Made by a program: the position numbers and the translations under genes. A stretch of DNA of 43,100 nt, from NCBI RefSeq assembly GCF_013215345.1, contig NZ_JABSOV010000029.1, positions 1-43,100 on the forward strand. Reading direction: 5' to 3'. The notes under the pieces were generated by a model, which worked only from the letters and a program-made list of their open reading frames with translations, made no database searches and was not told the DNA's origin. Of this stretch, positions 1 through 8,610 are shown in pieces. Source of the DNA: Colwellia sp. Lineage in GTDB: Bacteria; Pseudomonadota; Gammaproteobacteria; Enterobacterales; Alteromonadaceae. How positions within the stretch are numbered: the stretch's first letter is position 1; every line of letters starts with the position of its first letter.

Positions 1-262
1 GTCGCTACCTATCTCGCTAGAAATAAGTAACTATATTTATTTGCATGAACATCATTCATTAAGCGTTTTTGTTCTCCCCGAAAGGAAAACTAGGTAAAAC
101 AACATTAATGTGAGTGCTCACACAAATTGCATGATAACTAATTGTTAAAGAAAATATCTCGATTGAGATATCGATGAGAGTCGCATTCGCTCTTCACCGG
201 AGCAAGTTAAGTTGAACTTAATTTGCTTGGCTTCGTTGCTGTAGCCCCGAAGCAGGATGCGT
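1..262 (-). other. 5' leader of an rRNA operon (boxB-like hairpin, boxA, processing stems); 16S lies off the left edge
   Basis: Read on the minus strand, a hairpin (arms 154-160 and 165-171, loop GATT) precedes TTCTTTAACAAT (about 141-152), close to the rrn antitermination boxA consensus TGCTCTTTAACA. Just after it lies a perfect TGTGAG-TG-CTCACA stem (109-122), matching the GTGTG-GCACTC stretch that follows boxA in E. coli rrn leaders. A longer inverted repeat occupies about 200-228. The order promoters, boxB, boxA, leader is that of an rRNA transcript. By the E. coli boxA-to-16S distance the mature 16S 5' end should lie at or just beyond base 1. No mature rRNA sequence is seen in the window. 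Confidence 0.72.
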
Positions 263-290
263 ATAATACGCTTCCGAGTTTTGAAGTCAA
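263..290 (-). promoter_or_regulatory. rRNA operon promoter P2 (sigma-70)
   Basis: On the minus strand TTGACT (285-290) and TATTAT (263-268) are 16 nt apart, followed by ACGCATCC. Together with P1 about 150 bp upstream this reproduces the tandem P1/P2 arrangement of gammaproteobacterial rrn operons. The predicted start is near 256. Confidence 0.72.
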
Positions 291-416
291 CGTTTATTTT
301 AAATAAATTTAAAATCCTACGTTAAGTTAACTAATTTCGCTTAAAAGCAAGTAGATAACTTATCAAAACGCCCAGTTGGTAAAGGTTTTCGCCTGAACCC
401 CTTGGAACTGGAGCGC

Positions 417-444
417 ATTATAGAGAGCTTTAAGTTTTGGTCAA
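417..444 (-). promoter_or_regulatory. rRNA operon promoter P1 (sigma-70)
   Basis: On the minus strand TTGACC (439-444) and TATAAT (417-422) are separated by 16 nt and followed by the GC-rich discriminator GCGCTCC, typical of stringently controlled stable-RNA promoters. The predicted start is near 410. The transcript would run leftwards through the leader and out of the window. It is the upstream one of two tandem promoters. Confidence 0.8.
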
Positions 445-683
445 TAGCTTTTTAACATAAAATCCTAGTTATTTAATCGTTCGTTTAGTTAAGCGACATA
501 ATGATTATTTAAACAACTATTCTAGTAGGTATTCTTAGTGTTTGTGCTTTATTAGAAGATTAATTGCATAAATTTTGCACTTGATAGTTGCACATTATAA
601 AAAGCTGCGTAACATAGAATTGCTATTTGCATATATTCAAGCAGTTAAATTAGTTTATTAAAATAATAATTAGGTATCTTTAT

Positions 684-1178
684 ATGAAGTCTCCAACTTT
701 ACAAACAGTCATCATTGCTGTTGTTTTTGCCATCATCGCATACATCATCACATACATTGTCGCCCCTACCATGCCAGTTAGCTCTACTCTTGTAGCTGGT
801 CTAGTATTTATTAGTGCGTTTCTCGCACCTCTAGTTATTGGTAAGTCCTCAACTAGCTCTGGTTCATCTACAGACAGTAACACTAATGTTTCAGATGAAG
901 ATGTTAGAACACTCTATGTTGGTAACTTACCTTATAGAGCAAATGAAACCGCAGTAAGAGAACTTTTTTCCAATCATGGCGCGGTACTTTCTGTACGCTT
1001 AATGAAAGATAAGCATACCGGAAAACGTCGCGGTTTTGGTTTTGTTGAGATGGCTGCTGATGATTTAGATACTGCTATTTCAGCTTTAAATGATACAGAG
1101 TTTCAACAGCGTACACTTAAAGTAAGAGAAGCAAAAGAACGCCCTGAACGAACAGATGAAAATAATCTAGATGATTAA
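684..1178 (+). CDS. Membrane-anchored RRM-domain RNA-binding protein
   Basis: This 164-residue protein has two hydrophobic segments (about 8-27 and 34-53), a Ser/Thr/Asp-rich linker (54-72) and one RNA recognition motif (about 75-150). RNP2 is LYVGNLP (77-83) and RNP1 is RRGFGFVEM (115-123), with the aromatic residues that stack on RNA bases conserved (Y78, F118, F120). An acidic tail ends the protein. The layout suggests that a single-stranded-RNA-binding domain is held at the inner membrane facing the cytoplasm; this is inferred from the sequence. Similar short RRM proteins occur in Shewanella and Vibrio, mostly without a known role. It is a single-gene unit, divergent from the rRNA operon leader and followed by a strong terminator. 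The ATG follows a weak AGG about 8 nt upstream. Confidence 0.88.
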   Translation: MKSPTLQTVIIAVVFAIIAYIITYIVAPTMPVSSTLVAGLVFISAFLAPLVIGKSSTSSGSSTDSNTNVSDEDVRTLYVGNLPYRANETAVRELFSNHGAVLSVRLMKDKHTGKRRGFGFVEMAADDLDTAISALNDTEFQQRTLKVREAKERPERTDENNLDD

Positions 1179-1198
1179 TCTCTGATTGAGTAAAATAT

Positions 1199-1232
1199 AA
1201 AAGGCTACTAACGAAGGTTAGTGGCCTTTTTT
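1199..1232 (+). terminator. Rho-independent terminator of the RRM gene
   Basis: Twelve-bp arms AAGGCTACTAAC and GTTAGTGGCCTT (one G-U pair) enclose a GAAG tetraloop and run into a T tract. It starts about 20 nt after the RRM stop codon. Confidence 0.9.
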
Positions 1233-1679
1233 AATGACTTTTAGTTACCGCATTAACATTAACTGTTCTAACGAATTTCCTTTTTGCTAAAGCTTCAAGC
1301 AGCTTACCTCTCATATCAAGCAGCAATTAAAGCCTATAGTCATCCATTGTAATGCTCAACTCTGCTTTACTCGCTATTTTTTGTTAATAGCATCATCCAA
1401 GTAAAAACTTGCACTTACTTTAATGAAGACTGCTGAACGGCTTTGGCTTTTTATAGCTACAGGCATCTTAATATTCAAGGGGTTAGTTTAATTAACCATG
1501 ATACAAACCTTACCTTAGTCTTACAACATAGTTAATTATTGGCAAGATGCACTAAAAATTTAACTTTTTAGTTATACTTTGTTTATTAATTATATGAATT
1601 AAAGGCTAGACAAAAGCTAAGTCGATAGTAAAATCCGCGCTGTTATTCTTATCTCTATTTCTTTATACAAGGCACTTTT
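1233..1679. other. Intergenic region with no supported gene
   Basis: About 450 bp of AT-rich DNA between the RRM terminator and trmA. No long ORF, tRNA or strong inverted repeat was seen. The trmA promoter should lie in its last 130 bases, and AAGG about 8 nt before the trmA ATG is a plausible ribosome binding site. Confidence 0.5.
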
Positions 1680-2774
1680 ATGTTTAGTCACATTCATCCC
1701 GATAATTACGATGCGCAATTATCTAAAAAACAACAAGATATGGCTGAGTTATTTAGTGACTTTGCGTTACCACCTGCCGATTTATATCCATCTGCCCCCT
1801 TAAATTACCGTCAAAGAGCTGAATTTAGGGTTTGGCATGATGGTGATGATCTTTATTATATTATGTTTGATAGTAAAACTAAGGAAAAATTTAGAGTAGA
1901 CGACTTCCCTGTTGCCAGCGAATTAATTAATAAAGCGATGAAAGCTTTGTTAACTGCTATTAAAGGCCATAAGGAATTACGTTTCAAGCTATTCCAAGTA
2001 GATTTTTTATCGACATTAAGTGGCGAGCTATTAATAAGTATGTTGTACCACAAACCTTTGGAAGATAATTGGCAAATTGAAGCCGAAAAGTTAAAAGCTC
2101 AATTATCAACTATTGCTCCCGTTGATATTATTGGTAGAGCAAAAAAGCAAAAAATTATTGTTGATAAAGATTATGTGATGGAATCATTACAGGTTGGGGA
2201 AAAGACCTTTGTATATCAGCAAGTAGAAAATAGCTTTACCCAGCCCAATGCCGGCGTAAATGAGCAAATGCTGTTATGGGCTCAGCAAGCGACGATAAAT
2301 TCCAGTGGAGATTTAATTGAGCTGTACTGTGGTAATGGTAACTTTAGTATTGCACTTGCTGAAAACTTTGAGCGAGTACTAGGTACAGAGATATCTAAAA
2401 CATCGGTTCGTTCTGCCCAAATAAACATTAGTAAAAACAATATTGATAATATCGATATTGTTCGTATGTCGAGTGAAGAGTTTAGCCAGGCAATGAATGG
2501 CGAGCGTAAATTCAGACGCTTAGAAGGTTTCGATTTAACAGCATATAACTACGATACTGTGCTAGTTGATCCACCACGTGCTGGATTGGATAAAGATAGC
2601 GTTGAATTGGTAAGTCGCTTTAACAAAATTATCTACATATCTTGCAACCCAGAAACATTAAAAGATAACCTAGCTCTGCTAGTTAAAACCCATAAGATTG
2701 ATAAATTCGCTTTGTTTGATCAATTTCCTTACACCCATCATGTTGAAACAGGTGTAATACTAACAAGGAAGTAG
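1680..2774 (+). CDS. trmA: tRNA (uracil-5-)-methyltransferase TrmA
   Basis: TrmA makes ribothymidine at position 54 of the tRNA T-loop (m5U54), with S-adenosylmethionine as methyl donor. The protein is 364 residues, against 366 in E. coli. Visible motifs are the [11 protein letters not shown] segment, the SAM-binding [14 protein letters not shown], the DPPRAGLD motif, the catalytic cysteine in SCNPETL (C322) and the terminal glutamate in HHVETG (E356). The neighbour fabR and nearby sthA repeat the E. coli trmA-fabR-sthA neighbourhood. The stop codon lies 2 bp from the convergent fabR stop, and no terminator fits between them. Confidence 0.97.
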   Translation: MFSHIHPDNYDAQLSKKQQDMAELFSDFALPPADLYPSAPLNYRQRAEFRVWHDGDDLYYIMFDSKTKEKFRVDDFPVASELINKAMKALLTAIKGHKELRFKLFQVDFLSTLSGELLISMLYHKPLEDNWQIEAEKLKAQLSTIAPVDIIGRAKKQKIIVDKDYVMESLQVGEKTFVYQQVENSFTQPNAGVNEQMLLWAQQATINSSGDLIELYCGNGNFSIALAENFERVLGTEISKTSVRSAQINISKNNIDNIDIVRMSSEEFSQAMNGERKFRRLEGFDLTAYNYDTVLVDPPRAGLDKDSVELVSRFNKIIYISCNPETLKDNLALLVKTHKIDKFALFDQFPYTHHVETGVILTRK

Positions 2775-2776
2775 AA

Positions 2777-3409
2777 CTAGCGATTTCTTCTCAATTTTTT
2801 ACGGCGATCACTGAGCTCAAGTGCGCCGCGTGCAATGAAGCGTAGTTGCTGAATAGTTTGCTGGGCTAGTTGATCGCGCTCTGCTTTGTCTTCAATATCA
2901 AGCGCATCTGAGCCAGCACTAAAAACAATGGTTACCGCTGCATTGGCTTGCATATAAGCGACATCTGCGTCTAATTGGTTAGCTTTTTGTAAATAATCGC
3001 ACAACTCCATAGTAAAATAACGTATCTCTCGAATAACTGCGGCACGAAAAGCTGCAGAAGTCCCAGAACGCTCACGTAGTAAGAGTCTGAAAATATTACC
3101 ATTACTTTCAATTAACTCCATAAAGGTTTGCACTGATATTTGAATTACAGAGCCACCTTTAGCTATACGTTGTCGTGCTTGACGCATTAACTGTCTAAGC
3201 GTTAAACCCGCTTCATCTACCAGAGTTAAACCTAATTCGTCCATATCAGAAAAATGACGATAAAAAGAAGTTGGCGCCAATCCGGCTTCTTTTGCTACCT
3301 CGCGTAAACTTAAGCTAGAGAAACTGCGCTCGGCACTGAGTTGTTTTAAAGCCGCATTAATTAGTTGACGACGGGTCTTTTCTTTTTGCTGTGCTCTTAC
3401 ACCACTCAT
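2777..3409 (-). CDS. fabR: HTH-type transcriptional repressor FabR (TetR family)
   Basis: FabR is a TetR-family repressor that senses acyl thioesters and adjusts unsaturated fatty acid synthesis; in E. coli it represses fabB and fabA. The N-terminal HTH ([20 protein letters not shown]) and the following block with [18 protein letters not shown] and [19 protein letters not shown] are nearly identical to E. coli FabR, so the assignment is firm. The start at 3409 is preferred because AGAG lies 8 nt upstream and the product begins MSGVRAQQ, close to E. coli MGVRAQQ; an in-frame ATG two codons earlier (3415) is the alternative. It diverges from a desaturase gene with a FabR-type palindrome between them, which suggests direct control of that desaturase. 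Confidence 0.95.
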   Translation of the reverse strand: MSGVRAQQKEKTRRQLINAALKQLSAERSFSSLSLREVAKEAGLAPTSFYRHFSDMDELGLTLVDEAGLTLRQLMRQARQRIAKGGSVIQISVQTFMELIESNGNIFRLLLRERSGTSAAFRAAVIREIRYFTMELCDYLQKANQLDADVAYMQANAAVTIVFSAGSDALDIEDKAERDQLAQQTIQQLRFIARGALELSDRRKKLRRNR

Positions 3410-3518
3410 GCTCATTGCTCTTGTAAAAATACCGAATTATTTTCTATAGCTATCATACTGTAATAGCGAATAAATGTCAGTTTTGCCCAATAAGTATAAA
3501 GATATTTAATAAACATAC

Positions 3519-3546
3519 TTGACTGGTCGGATGATCTAGCTAAAAT
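3519..3546 (+). promoter_or_regulatory. Sigma-70 promoter of the desaturase gene
   Basis: TTGACT (3519-3524) and TAAAAT (3541-3546) are 16 nt apart, with a predicted start near 3553-3555. That is immediately beside the FabR-type operator and about 50 nt before the desaturase ATG. Confidence 0.6.
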
Positions 3547-3555
3547 AGTTATAAC

Positions 3556-3573
3556 AGCGTACACGTGTACGCT
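3556..3573. promoter_or_regulatory. FabR-type operator palindrome
   Basis: AGCGTACACGTGTACGCT is a perfect 18-bp palindrome. It closely matches the FabR recognition sequence known from E. coli fabA and fabB (AGCGTACA-NN-TGTTCGCT type). It overlaps or immediately follows the predicted desaturase transcription start, a position where bound FabR would block RNA polymerase. The same site could also autoregulate fabR. Confidence 0.85.
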
Positions 3574-3605
3574 TAAATTTATTTAATACTATTTTAGAGA
3601 AAGAA

Positions 3606-4724
3606 ATGAATAAACCCGCTGTCATTTGGCCTAATGTTACACTTTTTTTAGTTACCTTTTTAGTAGCCGCTATAGCTGTGCCTTATCGGGCATTAACTTA
3701 TGGTTTTGATAACACGGAAATAATCTTTGCATTGCTTTGTTTTATTTATTGTGGCATGTCAATTACAGCAGGTTATCATCGCCTCTGGTCACATAAAACC
3801 TATCAAGCGCATTGGAGTTTGCGTTTCATATTTGCACTTGGTGGTGCCTTTGCCTTACAAAATAGTATTCTACATTGGTCCTCAGACCATAGAATACATC
3901 ACAAGCATGTTGATAAAAATGATGTCGACCCCTATTCAGCTAAAATGGGATTTTGGTATTCTCATATAGGTTGGATGTGTAGGGAGTATCAAGCAAATCG
4001 ATACCATGATTACAAAAATGTTCGGGATTTACAGAAAGATGCCATCGTTATGTGGCAACACAAACATTATTTACTACTAATGCTATTAATGAACATAGGT
4101 ATTCCGGTTGCTTTTGGTTTATGGCATGGCAATGTAATTAATAGTTTATTATTGGTAGGATTCTTTCGTCTGGTAATGAGTCACCATACAACTTTCTTCA
4201 TCAACTCATTGGCACACATTTGGGGAAAACAGACTTATAGTGACAAAAATACCGCTCGAGATAATGGTTTATTAGCTTATCTAACTTTTGGTGAGGGCTA
4301 TCATAATTATCATCATATTTTTGAAAATGATTACCGTAATGGTATTCGATGGTGGCAATTTGACCCAACAAAATGGTTAATTAAAAGCTGTCAGTGGTTA
4401 GGTCTAACTCATCATTTACGTGTTAGCCCTGAAGATAAAATCGAAAAGATGCGTATTGCCATGACACTGAAACATACTAAAGCAAAGCTAATTAGTCACC
4501 CACATACTGAGCAAACTCTTATATACCTTCAACAAGAGTATGAATTACTGGTAAATAAGATTAACGAGTATTACATTATTCGTAAAAAAGTCTTGCAAGA
4601 AAAACGAGAACACCTACTGGTTGAGGTTGAAAAATCAGACTTGATGGCTCATTACCAAGAATTAAAGCAAAGATTAACGGAGCAACGTCGTAGCTGGCAG
4701 ACTTTAACGGAAAAACTCGGTTAA
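3606..4724 (+). CDS. Membrane acyl-CoA/acyl-lipid delta-9 fatty acid desaturase
   Basis: This is an integral membrane di-iron desaturase that introduces a cis double bond into saturated acyl chains, an aerobic route to fluid membranes in the cold. The three histidine boxes are HRLWSH (58-63), HRIHH (95-99) and HNYHH (233-237), in the order of the delta-9 acyl-CoA desaturase family. Hydrophobic pairs lie near 8-27, 38-55, 72-88 and 153-195. Residues after about 285 form a charged, probably coiled-coil tail without transmembrane segments. The gene diverges from fabR and has a FabR-type operator at its start, so repression by FabR is likely. It sits between fabR and sthA, which are closer neighbours in E. 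coli. The exact substrate (acyl-CoA or phospholipid) cannot be told from sequence. Confidence 0.93.
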   Translation: MNKPAVIWPNVTLFLVTFLVAAIAVPYRALTYGFDNTEIIFALLCFIYCGMSITAGYHRLWSHKTYQAHWSLRFIFALGGAFALQNSILHWSSDHRIHHKHVDKNDVDPYSAKMGFWYSHIGWMCREYQANRYHDYKNVRDLQKDAIVMWQHKHYLLLMLLMNIGIPVAFGLWHGNVINSLLLVGFFRLVMSHHTTFFINSLAHIWGKQTYSDKNTARDNGLLAYLTFGEGYHNYHHIFENDYRNGIRWWQFDPTKWLIKSCQWLGLTHHLRVSPEDKIEKMRIAMTLKHTKAKLISHPHTEQTLIYLQQEYELLVNKINEYYIIRKKVLQEKREHLLVEVEKSDLMAHYQELKQRLTEQRRSWQTLTEKLG

Positions 4725-4824
4725 CATCAATAAAATGGTCTAAAAACTGTATTACCATTTGCCTCAAATCCTGTTAAAATTTTTGCTTCAAATAAAATGA
4801 ATGAGCAAGGTTTGAGGACTTCTT

Positions 4825-6252
4825 TTGACTAAATCAAAAACAAGTAAAACTGAAGTAAAAAGTTTTGATTATGACGTAATTATTATAGGTACGGGCCCAG
4901 GAGGAGAAGGTGCGGCAATGAATCTTGCTAAGCGCCAAAAGAAAGTTGCCATTATTGAACGTTACCATCAAGTTGGCGGTGGTTGTACTCATTGGGGTAC
5001 CATTCCATCAAAAGCATTACGCCAATCAGTAAGTCGTTTGATTGAATACAACTCCAACCCATTGTTTAATCAAAACGATCAAGTAAAGCAATTAACCTTC
5101 CAAGATATATTAAGTCATGCCTCTTCGGTAATTCGTAAGCAAGTTAATTTACGTAGCGGTTTTTATAACCGTAATCGCGTAGAACATATATTTGGTGAAG
5201 CTTCTTTTATTGATGCCCATACTATACGTGTGTTGCATCCTGATGGTTCAGTAGAAAAAATATCCGCTAAACAAATAGTTATTGCTACCGGATCTCGACC
5301 TTACCAACCGGATAATATTGACTTTAATCATTCCCGAGTTTATGACTCCGATAGTATATTAAGCCTAAAACATGCTCCTAGACATATCATTATTTATGGT
5401 GCAGGTGTTATTGGTAGTGAGTATGCTTCTATATTTAGAGGCTTAGGGGTAAAAGTAGATTTAATCAATACCCGTGAGCGATTACTGTCGTTCTTAGATA
5501 CAGAAATGTCTGACTCACTCAGTTATCACTTATGGAATAACGGTGTAGTTATACGCCACGGTGAAGAGATTGAACGCGTAGAAGCTACCGATGATGCTGT
5601 AGTGGTACATTTGAAGTCAGGTAAAAAAATGCGCGCCGATTGTTTACTGTTTGCTAATGGACGCACAGGTAATACTGCAGATTTAAACCTTACAGCTGCT
5701 GGCTTAAAAGCAGATAGTCGCGGTCAGTTGAAAGTAAATGATTGTTATCAAACTGACGTAGATAATATTTATGCCGTAGGTGATGTTATCGGTTACCCAA
5801 GCCTAGCCAGTGCTGCTTTTGATCAAGGTCGAATCGCCGCTTTAGCTATGGTTGATAGTACGAGTAAAGCTAAGTTAATTGTTGATATACCCACAGGCAT
5901 ATACACTATTCCTGAAATAAGCTCTGTCGGTAAAACTGAACAGGAGCTCACCGCAGCCAAAATACCTTATGAAGTGGGTCGTGCTCAGTTTAAACACCTT
6001 GCTCGTGCACAAATTTCTAATAATCTGGTTGGCTCGTTGAAGATACTTTTTCACCGTGAGACTAAAGAAATCTTAGGCATTCATTGTTTTGGTGAAAATG
6101 CTGCTGAGATTATTCATATCGGACAAGCAATTATGCAGCAAAAAAATGGTGGCAACACCATAGAATACTTTGTTGAAACAACTTTCAATTATCCAACTAT
6201 GGCTGAAGCATTTCGTGTAGCTGCCTTAAATGGGTTAAACCGGTTGTTTTAA
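4825..6252 (+). CDS. sthA: Soluble pyridine nucleotide transhydrogenase SthA
   Basis: SthA is a flavoprotein that transfers reducing equivalents between NADPH and NAD+, generally lowering excess NADPH. The 475-residue protein has an N-terminal FAD-binding [12 protein letters not shown], the family signature [15 protein letters not shown], an NAD(P)-binding [14 protein letters not shown], the FAD-contact AVGDVIGYP and a C-terminal dimerisation domain. In GGGCTHWGT the second cysteine of the dihydrolipoamide-dehydrogenase disulfide is replaced by threonine, which separates SthA from true disulfide reductases. The start is TTG, with GAGGA 6 nt upstream, and gives [17 protein letters not shown]. 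No terminator is seen between the desaturase and sthA (100 bp), so read-through is possible; desaturases and transhydrogenase both bear on the NADPH economy of lipid synthesis. Confidence 0.96.
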   Translation: MTKSKTSKTEVKSFDYDVIIIGTGPGGEGAAMNLAKRQKKVAIIERYHQVGGGCTHWGTIPSKALRQSVSRLIEYNSNPLFNQNDQVKQLTFQDILSHASSVIRKQVNLRSGFYNRNRVEHIFGEASFIDAHTIRVLHPDGSVEKISAKQIVIATGSRPYQPDNIDFNHSRVYDSDSILSLKHAPRHIIIYGAGVIGSEYASIFRGLGVKVDLINTRERLLSFLDTEMSDSLSYHLWNNGVVIRHGEEIERVEATDDAVVVHLKSGKKMRADCLLFANGRTGNTADLNLTAAGLKADSRGQLKVNDCYQTDVDNIYAVGDVIGYPSLASAAFDQGRIAALAMVDSTSKAKLIVDIPTGIYTIPEISSVGKTEQELTAAKIPYEVGRAQFKHLARAQISNNLVGSLKILFHRETKEILGIHCFGENAAEIIHIGQAIMQQKNGGNTIEYFVETTFNYPTMAEAFRVAALNGLNRLF

Positions 6253-6269
6253 TGATGGTATAGGCTTTA

Positions 6270-6312
6270 CGGTTCAGAGTGATAGTAAATACTTATCACT
6301 CTGAACCGCTCA
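6270..6312 (+). terminator. Perfect 15-bp inverted repeat after sthA (probable terminator)
   Basis: CGGTTCAGAGTGATA (6270-6284) is perfectly complementary to 6294-6308 across a 9-nt loop, 18 nt after the sthA stop. The following T run is interrupted (CACTTTTATTT), so termination is likely but not certain. Confidence 0.65.
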
Positions 6313-6347
6313 CTTTTATTTAAAGAAAATAATACAATAAAAGCTAT

Positions 6348-6851
6348 ATGATGAAAAAATTAACTTTAATGATTGCCAGTGCTTTATTATTGCAACCTTG
6401 CCTAGCGAGCGATAATTTTACTCTTTACCTAGTAAGACATGCTGAAAAACAGACTGACAGTAAAAACCCGCCATTAACTCAATGTGGTAAGGCAAGAGCA
6501 AAGCAGTTAGCCACTTTACTTAGCAATGCTGAGATAAAATCGGTTTACAGTACAAGCTACCAAAGAACCATGTCGACAGCTGCCCCGCTGGCTAAAAAGC
6601 AACACGTTGCAATCAAACATTATAATCCTAAACAGCTGGAGCAATTTGCTCTGCATTTAAAGCTGCAGAAAGAAAATACTCTCATTGTCGGCCATAGTAA
6701 TACTACTCCACAACTTACTCAGTTATTGAGCGGTAAAAAAGTAGCTGATTTAAGTGATAAGGATTATCAAAACTTGTATCAAGTTCAATTTATTGCAGGT
6801 AAAAGCCAGTTAACATTATTTAAACAACCCTTGGCATGCAAGCAGCCTTAA
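6348..6851 (+). CDS. Secreted histidine phosphatase (phosphoglycerate-mutase-like, SixA type)
   Basis: The 167-residue protein starts with a signal peptide (hydrophobic to about residue 20, CLA-S cleavage likely). It carries the branch-1 histidine phosphatase signature LVRHAEK (R30 and catalytic H31), the SYQRT helix, and the second catalytic histidine in VGHSNTTP (H116). It is a small, minimal-core member of the family, comparable to SixA in size but predicted to be periplasmic, so a substrate such as phosphohistidine proteins is unlikely and the true substrate is unknown. It ends in a 4-nt tail-to-tail overlap with the lipoprotein gene on the other strand. An alternative ATG is one codon downstream. 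Confidence 0.85.
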   Translation: MMKKLTLMIASALLLQPCLASDNFTLYLVRHAEKQTDSKNPPLTQCGKARAKQLATLLSNAEIKSVYSTSYQRTMSTAAPLAKKQHVAIKHYNPKQLEQFALHLKLQKENTLIVGHSNTTPQLTQLLSGKKVADLSDKDYQNLYQVQFIAGKSQLTLFKQPLACKQP

Positions 6852-7240
6852 TACTTGGCACCTGTGTTTTTGTCCTGCTTATTACCTAACTTAATTAACT
6901 CAACATCGTTAATTTTAAAGGGTTCTCCCCATTGTTGAATGGTCATCATATCTTTAATCAGCTGACCTTTCACTTTCAATTGTGTACCTTCCAATTGGTA
7001 CTCCTTGGCTAGGTTCATTGGTAAAAGTTTTTCACCTTTACTCGACACTAAACCGTAGAAACCACCTTCAAAGTTCAAGTACTTCACGGTAACTTGTTGC
7101 CAACTTTGTTTTGCTGATTTATCCATATCGCTCTCCCTTAGCTCAGTCACTTTATTTTCATTGTTTGATACATCATGTGCTTGTGAACAGCCAGCTACTA
7201 GTAAGGTCAATGTAACCGCTACGATTAAAGTTTTTTTCAT
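6848..7240 (-). CDS. Small lipoprotein of unknown function
   Basis: A 130-residue protein with a lipoprotein signal peptide (hydrophobic segment followed by LVAGC, lipid-modified cysteine at 18). The mature part has a charged spacer (20-45) and then a compact, probably beta-rich domain (VTVKYLNFEGGFYGLVSSKGEKLLPMNL... LKVKGQL... INDVELI), which may be an OB-like or similar small barrel. No family was recognised. The stop codon overlaps the convergent phosphatase stop by 4 nt. It lies downstream of the malic enzyme but is separated from it by a terminator, so it should have its own promoter. Confidence 0.75.
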   Translation of the reverse strand: MKKTLIVAVTLTLLVAGCSQAHDVSNNENKVTELRESDMDKSAKQSWQQVTVKYLNFEGGFYGLVSSKGEKLLPMNLAKEYQLEGTQLKVKGQLIKDMMTIQQWGEPFKINDVELIKLGNKQDKNTGAKY

Positions 7241-7252
7241 AATAATTATCCA

Positions 7253-7289
7253 ATAAAAAAGGCCAAGGTAATTTTTATACCATGACCTT
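7253..7289 (-). terminator. Rho-independent terminator of the malic enzyme gene
   Basis: On the minus strand a 12-bp stem (one G-U pair, one mismatch; arms 7259-7270 and 7278-7289) is followed by six T residues. It lies about 80 nt after the malic enzyme stop and just upstream of the lipoprotein ATG. Confidence 0.75.
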
Positions 7290-7368
7290 TATTTGTATTG
7301 TTGTCAAAACAATCAAGGACTAACGAAGGTAAAGTGACATTGCCCTCACATTCATTAGCCAATAACTA

Positions 7369-8610
7369 CTAAGCCATGTAGTTCTCAGGCATTTCTAGAG
7401 CGGCAACACCAGAGTCTACCGCAGCTTGGGCAACAGCCTTAGCAACGGCAGCACACAAACGAGAATCCATAGGTTTAGGAATAATGTAATCTTTACCAAA
7501 GGTCAGGGCTTTCACACCACTCGCTTTAAGTACTTCCTCTGGTACTGGCTCTTTGGCTAGCGCTCTAATGGCATGTACAGCTGCGATTTTCATAGCATCA
7601 TTGATAGTACTAGCGCGAACATCTAATGCTCCACGGAAAATAAATGGAAAGCACAGAACATTATTTACTTGATTTGGATAATCCGAACGGCCAGTAGCAA
7701 TAATTAAGTCATCACGCACAGCAAGGGCAAGCTCAGGTTTAATTTCTGGATCTGGGTTAGAACAAGCAAAAATTATAGGATTTTTCGCCATGGATTGTAC
7801 TTGCTCTTGAGATAGAAGATTTGGACCTGAAACACCGACAAAAACGTCAGCCCCTTCGATAGCATCATCAAGGGTACGTTTATCGGTATTGTTAGCAAAT
7901 AGTGTTTTATATTCATTTAGATCAGTACGACGAGTGTGTATTACACCCTTAGTATCTAGCATGTAAATTTTTTCACGCTGGGCACCACACTTAATCAATA
8001 ATTCCATACACGCTATTGCTGCAGCACCGGCACCTAAACAGACGATGTTAGCTTGTTTAATATCTTTACCCTGGATATCTAGCGCATTCATCATGCCTGC
8101 AGCTGTTACTATGGCTGTTCCGTGTTGATCATCATGAAACACCGGAATCGCACAACGTTCAATTAGCGCTTTTTCTATGGCGAAACATTCCGGCGCTTTA
8201 ATATCTTCAAGGTTAATACCACCAAAACTATCCGCAATACTGGCAACAGTATTGACGAACTCTTCAATCGTTTTATGTTTTACTTCGATATCAAAAGAGT
8301 CAATATTGGCAAAACGTTTGAAAAGTAACGACTTACCTTCCATAACTGGCTTTGACGCCATAGGTCCTAAATTACCTAAACCTAAAACCGCCGTGCCATT
8401 AGTAATAACCGCAACAGTATTGCCTTTAGCTGTGTATTTATAAACATCATCTGGGTTTTTAGCGATCTCACGACAAGGCTCAGCTACACCTGGGCTATAA
8501 GCGAGTGACAAGTCATAACTTGTTTCCGCTGATGTTGTCAATGCAACACTAATTTTACCTGGCGTAGGTAGGGAGTGGTAATCTAAAGCTTGCTGACGTA
8601 GATCTGTCAT
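7369..8610 (-). CDS. NAD(P)-dependent malic enzyme, short form
   Basis: The enzyme decarboxylates malate to pyruvate with reduction of NAD(P)+, linking the TCA cycle to pyruvate and supplying reducing power. Motifs seen are SLAYSPGVAEPC near residue 37-48, the GLGNLGPMASKPVMEGKS block, the metal-binding IKAPECFAIE, VFHDDQHGTAIV, the dinucleotide fold GAGAAAIACMELL, and ACSNPDPEI. The protein is 413 residues and stops after the malic enzyme fold. It therefore lacks the phosphotransacetylase-like C-terminal domain of the 750-residue E. coli MaeB and resembles the short MaeB-like enzymes of other bacteria. Cofactor preference cannot be assigned with confidence. It is a single-gene unit with its own terminator. 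Confidence 0.93.
   Translation of the reverse strand: MTDLRQQALDYHSLPTPGKISVALTTSAETSYDLSLAYSPGVAEPCREIAKNPDDVYKYTAKGNTVAVITNGTAVLGLGNLGPMASKPVMEGKSLLFKRFANIDSFDIEVKHKTIEEFVNTVASIADSFGGINLEDIKAPECFAIEKALIERCAIPVFHDDQHGTAIVTAAGMMNALDIQGKDIKQANIVCLGAGAAAIACMELLIKCGAQREKIYMLDTKGVIHTRRTDLNEYKTLFANNTDKRTLDDAIEGADVFVGVSGPNLLSQEQVQSMAKNPIIFACSNPDPEIKPELALAVRDDLIIATGRSDYPNQVNNVLCFPFIFRGALDVRASTINDAMKIAAVHAIRALAKEPVPEEVLKASGVKALTFGKDYIIPKPMDSRLCAAVAKAVAQAAVDSGVAALEMPENYMA

Noticed and set aside
680-883. Minus-strand ORF antisense to the RRM gene
   Set aside because: Shadow of the RRM coding frame with repetitive Met/Thr composition and no start signal.
1233-1679. tRNA, small RNA or CRISPR in the gap before trmA
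   Set aside because: No cloverleaf, direct-repeat array or strong hairpin could be found by eye.
2777-3415. FabR start at the upstream ATG (3415)
   Set aside because: AGAG is only 2 nt from that ATG, against 8 nt for the ATG at 3409, whose product also lines up better with E. coli FabR; kept as alternative only.
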